Shown: positions 57,016-64,000 of the stretch, one piece after another | Position numbering within the stretch: the stretch's first letter is position 1 | Layout of the letters: every line of letters starts with the position of its first letter | Assembly (NCBI RefSeq): GCF_041146395.1 | Contig: NC_090989.1 | Span: 220,504,843 to 220,568,842 of the forward strand | Direction of reading: 5' to 3' | DNA length: 64,000 bases | Source of the DNA: Eulemur rufifrons | Lineage: Eukaryota; Chordata; Mammalia; Primates; Lemuridae | Made by a program: the position numbers and the translations under genes | The notes under the pieces: generated by a model | The model's database searches: none | Told to the model about the DNA's origin: nothing | The model's input: only the letters and a program-made list of their open reading frames with translations

Positions 57016-58287
57016 AGGAGACTTCAAAACGTTCATGGAAAAATAAAATTAAAATAAAAAATACAAACTTTATTTCTCAACATAGGCTCCATCAAGTTCA
57101 AGACACTTTTGTAAGTGATGATACCAGCCATTTAGTCCATCCCTAAGGAACTGAGGGAGCTGGGAATTTAACCATGTCAATGCAGTCTCTTTTACCTTAT
57201 TAACTGAAGAAAAATGAGTACCCTTCAAAGATTTTTTAAGACTAGGAAGCAAAAAGATGTCAGAAGGAGCCAAATCAGGACTGTAAGGTAAATATCTAAT
57301 GATTTCTCATTGAAACACTCACAAAATTGCCTTTGTTTGGTGAGAGCGATGGGCAGGAGCATTGTGGTGGAGAATTATTCTCCGGTGAAGTTTTCCTGGG
57401 CATTTTTCTGCTAAAGCTTTGGCTAACTTTCTCAAAACACTCTCATAATAAGCAGAGATTATCACTCTTTGGCCCTCCAGAAAATCAATAAGCATAATGC
57501 CTTGTGCATCCCCCAAAACTGACTCTGACCTTTGCTTTTGACCAGTCCACTCTTGCTTTGGCTGGACCACTTCCACCCCTTGGTAGCCGTTGCTTTGTGC
57601 TTTGTCTTCAGGACCATGCTAGTAAAGCCATGTTTCATCTCCCTTTACTAGTCTGTGAAGAAATGCTTCAGGAGCTTGAGCCCACTTGTTTAAAATTTCC
57701 ACTGAAAGCTCTGCTCTTGTCTGCAGTTGATCTGGGCGCAATGGTTTTGGCACTCATAGAGTGGAAAGTTTGCTCAACTTTAATTTTTCAGTCAGAATTG
57801 TGTAAGCTAAACTAATTGAGATGGCTGTGGTGTTAGCTATTGTTTCTGCTATTAATTATCAGCCTTAAGATGAATTTTTTTCTCACAAATTGATGTGGGT
57901 TGTCTGCCACTGTGGGCTTCATCTTCAAACTCATCTCATCCCTTCTTAAAATTAGTTAGTCATTTGTAAACTGCTGATTTCTTTGGGGCATTGTCCCCAT
58001 AAACTTTTTGTAAAATATCGATGATTTCACCATTCTGCTACCCAAGCTTCACCAATAAATTTGGTATTTGTTCTTGCTTCAATTTTAGCAGAATTCATGT
58101 TGCTCTGATAGGGGCTTCTTTCAAACTGATGCCTTATCCTTCTTAGTGCCCCAAACTAGATCCTGTTCAAATATGTTATAACAAGTTAGTACAAGTTTAT
58201 TTTGGTGCAAAACATTTTGGAAAATTCTAAAATCCATGCATAGTTAATTCATAATACACATTTTCCATGAACTTTTTGATTAATGCA
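57016..58287 (-). mobile_element. mariner element (HSMAR2-like), dead
   Basis: About 1.27 kb with terminal inverted repeats: GACTTCAAAACGTTCATGGAAAA on the left and TTTTCCATGAACTTTTTGAT on the right. On the minus strand, a degenerate transposase starts near 58099 (MNSAKIEA). It contains GDETW (first catalytic Asp kept), LIDFLEGQ, HHNAPAHRS (the HDNAP Asp is replaced by His) and SPDLAPSD (third Asp kept), so one of the DD34D residues is lost. It also has several stops and frameshifts; the longest piece is 57319-57576. Not mobile. Confidence 0.88.
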
Positions 58288-59088
58288 AATTACTTAGAGT
58301 ATGTAAAACGACCTTGAGAAAGAAGAAAATAGTTGGCAGACTTACACTACCTAACTTCAAGACTTTACTAGAAAGCTACAATAATCAAGACAGTTGCCAT
58401 ATTGGCACCAGCGTAGACAAATGAATCTCTGGAATAGAAGGGAGAATTCAGCAACAAACCTACATATATATGGTCAAATGATTTTTAACAAAGGTATAAA
58501 GAAAATTTCATGGAGAAATGATAGTCTTTTCAATAAATAGTGCTGGAACAATTGGTTTTCCACATATTTTAAAAATGATCTTTAATCAGCATCTTATAGC
58601 ACATAAAAATATTAACTCAAAATGGATCATAGACCCAAATATAAAACCTAAAACTATAAAACTTCTAGAAGAAAACCCATGGCCATGGGTTAGGCAATTT
58701 TTTTTTTTTTTTAGATATAACATCAAATGTCCAATCCATAAAAGAAAATAATGATAAATTAGACTTAATTAAAAATAAGAGCATCTGCTTTTCAAAAGAC
58801 TATATTAAGAAAATGAAATGACAATCCCAGACTGGGAGAAAATATTAATATTTGCAAATCACATATTTGATAAGGGACTCATATCCAGGACATATGTGAC
58901 AACTCTCAAAAGTTAATAATAAGAAAACAAACAGCCAAATAAAAAATGTGCAAAAGATTTAAACAGATACTTGACCAAAGAAGATAAAGATGGAAAATAA
59001 ACCAAAGTAAAGATACTTAACATAATTAGTCATTAGGCAAATGCAAATTAAAACCACAAATGAGTTACCACTACACATTTATTAAAAT

Positions 59089-59404
59089 GGCTAAAACTGG
59101 CCCAGCACAGTGGCTCACACCTGTAATCCTAGCACTCTGGGAGGCCAAGGGAGGAGGATCACTTGAGGTCAGCAGTTCAAGACCAGCCTGAGCAAAAGTG
59201 AGACCCCCTGTCTCTACCAAAAATAGAAAAAAATTAGCCAGGTGTGGTGGTACACACCTGTAGTCCCAGCTACTCAGGAGGCTGAGAGAGGAGGATCACT
59301 TGAGCCCAGGAGTTTGAGGTTGCACTGAGCTATGATGATGCTACTGTACTCTACCCCAGGCAAGAGAGTGAGACTATGTCTCAAAAAAAAAAAAAAGGCT
59401 AAAA
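59089..59404 (+). mobile_element. Alu (older, no long insertion) with target duplication
   Basis: The dimer starts GGCCCAGCACAGTGGCTCAC and ends GACTATGTCTC plus A14. The 8-bp duplication GGCTAAAA is at 59089-59096 and 59397-59404, inside an L1. Confidence 0.9.
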
Positions 59405-60114
59405 TTAAAAAGGCTGCACGTGTTGGAGAGGATGATGAAGAACTAGAACTCTCATTCACTGCTGGTAGGAATGTAAAATGGTACATACTTTGGAAAACAG
59501 TTTGGCAATGCCTTGAAAATTTAAACATACATCTACCATATGACTTAGCCATTCTACTCTAAGATATTTACCCAAGAGAAATGAAAGCATATGTCCCTAT
59601 AAAGACTTTTACATGAATATTTATAGTAGCCCAAACTGGAAACAATCCAAATGCCCATTAACAAGTGAATAAATGCAATGCATCCATACAATGGAATGCT
59701 ATTTTATTATAACACAGAATGAACTATTGATACAAACAACAACATACATGAATGGCAAAATAATTATACTGATTGACAAAAGCCAGACAAAAAAAGAATA
59801 CACGTTCTATTTAAGTTACATAAAATTCTAAAAAATGCAGTGACTGAAAGCAGATCAGATGGAGGGAGGAATTACAAAAAGGCACAAGGAAACTATAAGA
59901 TATGTTATTATCTTGAAGGTGTTGATGGTTCCATTGTGTATACAGATGGCAAACTTTTCAAGTTGTACACGAGTATGTCCAATTTACTGCATATCAATTC
60001 TATCTCAGTAAAACTATTAAAATAAAAGCCTGGCATGGGCCAAATGAAAATGAGTTATGAAATAAATATCAAGATTAATTTACTTTTGTACACTTGATAT
60101 CCAGAAAGTCAGGA

Positions 60115-60222
60115 AAATAAAAAGGATATAAGAAAGAAGGAATGGGAGAAGGGAAGAAGGAAAATAAAGAAGGAAAAGGGAAATAGAGAATGAAGGAGGA
60201 AGAGAAAGAGAAAGGAAGAAAA
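60115..60222 (+). repeat. Polypurine (GAAG/GGAA) tract
   Basis: A purine-only to purine-rich stretch of GGAAGAAGGA-type units inside the 3' UTR of the L1 at 58305. L1 3' UTRs commonly carry such tracts. Confidence 0.8.
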
Positions 60223-61047
60223 AAACACCTTTGAAAATTAGAAACAACCTAAATACATACAACAGGGATAAATCTCATTTTCTTTATGCTAAGTCAAAGA
60301 AGCCTGTCTCAAAAGGCTATATATAGTATAATTCTACTTATATGACATTCTGGAAAAGGTAAAACTATAAGGACAGAGAATGTATCTGCGATTTCCAGGA
60401 GCAGAAGGAATTAACTACAAAAAGGCTTGAAAGAATTGGGAGGTGGTGGAGGGTTGGATAAAAGAACTGTTCTATATCTTGCCTGTGGTGTTTGTTATGC
60501 TAATGTAGTTATTTGTCAAAACTCATAGAACTGTACACTTAAAGGGGGAATTTATTGTATGAGAATTATATCTCAATAAATCTTACTACAAAGAAGAATT
60601 AGAAAACTGACACTTCTTGGTTATCTTTGGGCTGTAGTTATTTTTCTCCGCCTATATTGCCTTTTTTAAAAATTGAATTAATTGACAACAGAAAAAGTTA
60701 GAAAATTTCATGTAATATTTGCATTTCTAACTTTTCTTTAGGAAGATTTGACACCACGGTACCTGTGTTCTTCCATGGCAATAATCCTCTGTGGCTAAGT
60801 AGGTGGCTTTGCCTCTGCAGCCAGGCTGTCAATCCCTACATGATGGTTTTACTGTTTATGACATATTGCCTGTCCAATCCCTAGAGATATTTGAGTTTAA
60901 GCCCTGCCTTAAACGTATGTCAGCTAACACCTTTACTAGCATGATCTGTTCCCTAGCCATGAATAAATTTGTCTATAGGGATGGAATAGGCAAAGTGTTT
61001 GATGACAATAGCACCAGGACATAGAGAGTGCTGGGGTCCTATACTAT

Positions 61048-61499
61048 TGATATAGTTTGGATATTTGGCCCTCCCAAATCTCATGTTGAAATTTGATCCT
61101 CAGTGTTGGGTGTGAGGTCAGGTGGGAGGTGTTTGGGTCATGGGGGTGGATCCCTCATGAATGGCTTTTTACCTTTCCTGCAATAATGAGTGAGTTCTCA
61201 TTTTATTAGTTCATGCAGGAGCTGGTGGTTTAAAGGAGCTTGGTACCTCTCTTCTCTCTCTCTCTCTTCCCTGCACCCCAACCCCCTGCAGGCCAGCATC
61301 TTCTCTCACCATGTGACTTGCCTGTTTCCTCTTTGCCTCCTGCCTTCATTGGAAGATCCCTGAAGCCCTCACCAGAAGCAAATACTGGCTCAATATTTTT
61401 TGTACAGCCTGCAGAACCATGAACCAAATAAACCTCTTTTTTAAATAAATTACCCAGCCTCAGGTATTCCTTTATAGCAGCACAAAATGGACTAATACA
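61048..61499 (+). mobile_element. MSTA solo LTR (MaLR)
   Basis: It starts TGATATAGTTTGGATATTTG and ends AAATGGACTAATACA. AATCTCATGTTGAAATTTGA, GGAGGTGTTTGGGTCATGG, TAATGAGTGAGTTCTCATTT and CCAGCCTCAGGTATTCC match MSTA. The 5-bp duplication ACTAT (61043-61047 and 61500-61504) is perfect. Confidence 0.92.
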
Positions 61500-61674
61500 A
61501 CTATGTATTCAGTACACCAATTGTAAGAACCTGGAACAGAGGATTTGTAGCTTGAGGCTAATATACAGAAAATTATATATTTCGGAGTGATCTTAAGGAG
61601 AGAAGAATATAGCCACATTTTGTGTATTATTTCATCTATCTCATGGAGGTCTGAATCACCAATATCTAAGAGTA

Positions 61675-61765
61675 GGGACCATGTTGTAAGTATATTTTTA
61701 TTTCCAATAATGAATATAGAACCCACACATAATAAACAGTCCATAATTATTGGCTGGAAAGAAAA
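61675..61765 (+). repeat. L2 3'-end fragment
   Basis: AGTAGGGACCATGTTGTAAG, ATATAGAACCCACACATAAT and CAGTCCATAATTATTGGCTG fit a worn L2 tail. Confidence 0.4.
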
Positions 61766-61883
61766 TGAAGGAGACCAATGATGAAAGATTCAAGCTGGGA
61801 TGACTTCATGGGCACGAGATCTCCGCAGTTGTTCAGGGCTCCAGGGATAGAAGGTCTCTATGCTTGATTAAATGTTCCACTGT

Positions 61884-61985
61884 TCCCATCTTGAAACTCT
61901 TTTAACAATTTTTGAACAAGGGGCCCTACAGTTTTAACTTGCACTAAGTTCCACAAATTATGTAGCCAGTACTAAATCCAGGAGC
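61884..61985 (+). repeat. Second copy of the unnamed older repeat
   Basis: CATCTTGAAACTC, TTTTTGAACAAGGGGCCCTA and CACAAATTATGTAGCCAGT align with 4739-4830 in the same order. Confidence 0.6.
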
Positions 61986-62914
61986 TTGTAGAGCCATCAT
62001 TGAGCTTTCTCTAATGGAGGACAGTGAAGAAGACTGTTTTTGACATCGTGTATACATTTGTCATAATGACACAACACACAGTGAAGCACAATTTCAAGTC
62101 AGCTGGGGTGTCTTGACAAACCACAGCAGCAACAGATACACCAGCTTCAAGGGTGGCAATCAAACTCCACGGCTTTTTTTGAGTTGATGGATTAGACAGC
62201 CACTGAAGAGAAAAAAAAAAAGAATCAAAAATAGTGCCTACAAGCTCAAAATAAATCACAAGTAGCTGGCATGGAAAAGACTGCCACAAAAGTGTCATTG
62301 GTTTAGGCTATGAGGCTATATCTACAAATATAATCATAACTACCACAATTCCAGCCTGTCTTGTCTGCCACATGAAAAGATGGACATGTCTGAGAAATTT
62401 CTTTACATTTCATCCATAATCAAATCCCAACTAAAAACTATTTCTAGAGGCAAAGCAAAGAGAGATAAAGACTTGTAGTTTCATTTCCTTAAATGTCACC
62501 TGATTTTTCATCTACACAATGTAAGAGAAGATAGGCATTGGAATAACTAAACCCATTTCAAGGGCTCCTCTCCACACTTGGAAAGTACTGTCATTCAGGC
62601 TACTCACCTTCTCCTGAGGCTCAGGTGGTCATATCTAAGTCAAGAGATGAGTGATGACTCCACTGGGGACTTCCCATCACAGTTATTGATAGTTAGAAGT
62701 TGGTGACCAGATAATACATGCTCCAAATCATGATACTTTTGAGTGCTAAAATGTTACGTTGGAAAAAACTGGAACAATAGACATTAAACAGGATTCTCCC
62801 AGGCTAGCAATGACCTATGGTCACCTTAACTACAATATTATCACACCATAATGCCAGCATCCCATTAACAATATGCATTCTCAATAAAGATGAAAATCAC
62901 AAAGATGCCATATA

Positions 62915-62965
62915 TGTATCTAGTGCTTTTTCTGTGCCAGGCACTATGTTAAGCACTTAAATTTT
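62915..62965 (-). repeat. MIR 3' fragment (reverse)
   Basis: TTTTCTGTGCCAGGCACTATG and TTAAGCACTTAAA match the reverse MIR 3' end. Very short. Confidence 0.4.
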
Positions 62966-63538
62966 TTTTTCAATCTTATATTGACAATATCAGAAATATA
63001 TTTTATTAATACTCTATATTGGTAGCATAATGCTTTTGAAAATTGAGCTATGAAAGTGGTTCTTTGATCTATTTCAAATTATTTTGATGCAAATTGGGAT
63101 TAATTTTGATTGTTGGAGTGAAGGATGCATAGTGCTTAAAGAATTAAGGGAGATGAACAATGAAAAACACTAAGATCACTTTAAAAGGTAGATAATGGAA
63201 AATTAAATTACATTTGAAGGCAACTTGGGTATGACATGTAATTTTAAAATAAATACAGTCCTTCTTATTTAATTAAGAAAAGGGTAATTTTGGTGTTAAA
63301 GTTTGGTGTAGGAGTTCCTTTAATTTATTCCTCTTTGTATTAGGTAAGAAAGCTTCTTGTAATAACAAATTACAGAGTCATAAAACAAATTTCAAGCGTT
63401 ATTTCACATAAGTGACTCTGCCAACATATGTGAAAACCTTGGATTAAATATATAAATTACCTCAGGGCTTTACACAATATATCCAAAAACAACTTCTGCT
63501 AGAAAATTTTTAGAAAGGTGTCAAATAGTTTATATATA

Positions 63539-63560
63539 ATGTGTGTGTGTGTGTGTGTGT
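63539..63560 (+). repeat. (GT)n microsatellite
   Basis: About 11 GT units, then ATATAT. Confidence 0.9.
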
Positions 63561-64000
63561 ATATATTTGTCTTTTAAAGATAGACATAGAGTTATGTGTT
63601 GCTATCTTTAATAAAAAATATGTAAAGTTTATTTTTCTTTTCCAAAGGATTTTTCTAAGAAATAATTAGGTTTCTAAAAATCTGTGAACATCTTGCAGTT
63701 CTTAAAAACATTTGCTATAAAAATTCAAGGGATTAGAAGTAGAGCGCCAAATGTCTTATATTTATTAGTTGTATGGACTATGTTTAAAATTATGAAGTCT
63801 ACTTTCTTAAAATCTATGGTTAGCATTTGCTAAAATATCTTTCCACATACTATGGAAATTCATATCACACAAATTGCAAATAAACTCCACAAAATATTAG
63901 GATAAATTACAGTACATTAAAATATCACCAGCAGTTATTTCCCAGTAATGAAATTCTTTATACATCTATACAACTTTATATGTTTCCTGATTATAAAATT

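Larger units (their letters stand above)
58305..60606 (+). mobile_element. L1M 3' half, interrupted by Alu
   Basis: ORF2 C-terminal text (TTGGCAGACTTACACTACCT; GGTCAAATGATTTTTAACAA; GAAAATATTAATATTTGCAA; GGCAAATGCAAATTAAAACC) runs to the Alu at 59099, resumes (ACTCTCATTCACTGCTGGTA; ATTTATAGTAGCCCAAACTG) and ends in a 3' UTR, TATCTCAATAAATCTTA. No intact frame. Confidence 0.85.
54627..64000 (-). other. Region upstream of the TMC1 ATG exon (probable 5' intron)
   Basis: The ATG exon starts with a splice acceptor, so this is probably intron leading to an untranslated exon. 54627-55845 and 60607-61047 show nothing I can name. 61500-64000 is mostly unassigned AT-rich sequence with a weak L2, an old repeat copy and a GT microsatellite. 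No promoter, CpG island or convincing first exon was seen. Confidence 0.6.

Noticed and set aside
57504..57815. 103-codon plus-strand ORF
   Set aside because: Opposite strand of the degenerate mariner transposase; chance frame.
54627..64000. Untranslated first exons or promoter of TMC1
   Set aside because: They must exist upstream of the acceptor at 54626, but nothing here has a CpG island, core promoter or a convincing exon, so none is annotated.

Overview
The window is mammalian nuclear DNA, and almost certainly from a strepsirrhine primate (a lemur or close relative). Several Alu elements carry the strepsirrhine form: a 7SL-type dimer with an extra segment of the type 'AAATTATCTGGCCAACTAAAA' before the mid-element A-rich linker (clear at 9021, 17310 reverse, and 56594). 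The rest is typical primate intron: AT-rich sequence with L1, HAL1, MaLR and ERV LTRs, Tigger, mariner and hAT relics, MIR and L2. There are no operons, tRNA or rRNA genes, or CRISPR arrays.

The only gene I can support is TMC1, the hair-cell mechanotransduction channel subunit, on the minus strand. Four coding exons are visible. In transcript order they are 54463-54478 (16 coding nt with the ATG, plus 148 nt of 5' UTR in the same exon), 21500-21547 (48 nt), 15462-15630 (169 nt) and 10530-10658 (129 nt). Joined, they give 362 nt, or 120 codons plus 2 nt. All boundaries are AG/GT and the frame is continuous. This is the charged cytosolic N-terminus before the first membrane segment. The remaining roughly 640 residues should lie on lower coordinates outside the window. 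No other protein-coding gene is visible: the remaining long ORFs are chance frames or lie in transposon relics.

Layout: 1-10529 is intron after the fourth coding exon, with MST LTR, an ERV LTR nested in an older repeat, MIRs and a young Alu. 10659-15461 and 15631-21499 are the next two introns, with a hAT MITE, three Alus and an L1 3' half. 21548-54462 is a 33-kb intron with an ancient repeat, MER1, MSTB, MLT2, MER5A, a reverse L1 split by an LTR, Tigger, HAL1 and MLT1. 54627-64000 lies upstream of the ATG exon and holds two L1 pieces, two Alus, a dead mariner and an MSTA LTR.

The observations most worth checking are an 83-codon upstream ORF that starts in the TMC1 5' UTR, overlaps the true start in another frame and runs across two splice junctions; two symmetric coding exons that could be skipped in frame; and an intronic homeodomain/POU palindrome with a POU4F-like site. 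I found no previously undescribed biological system.
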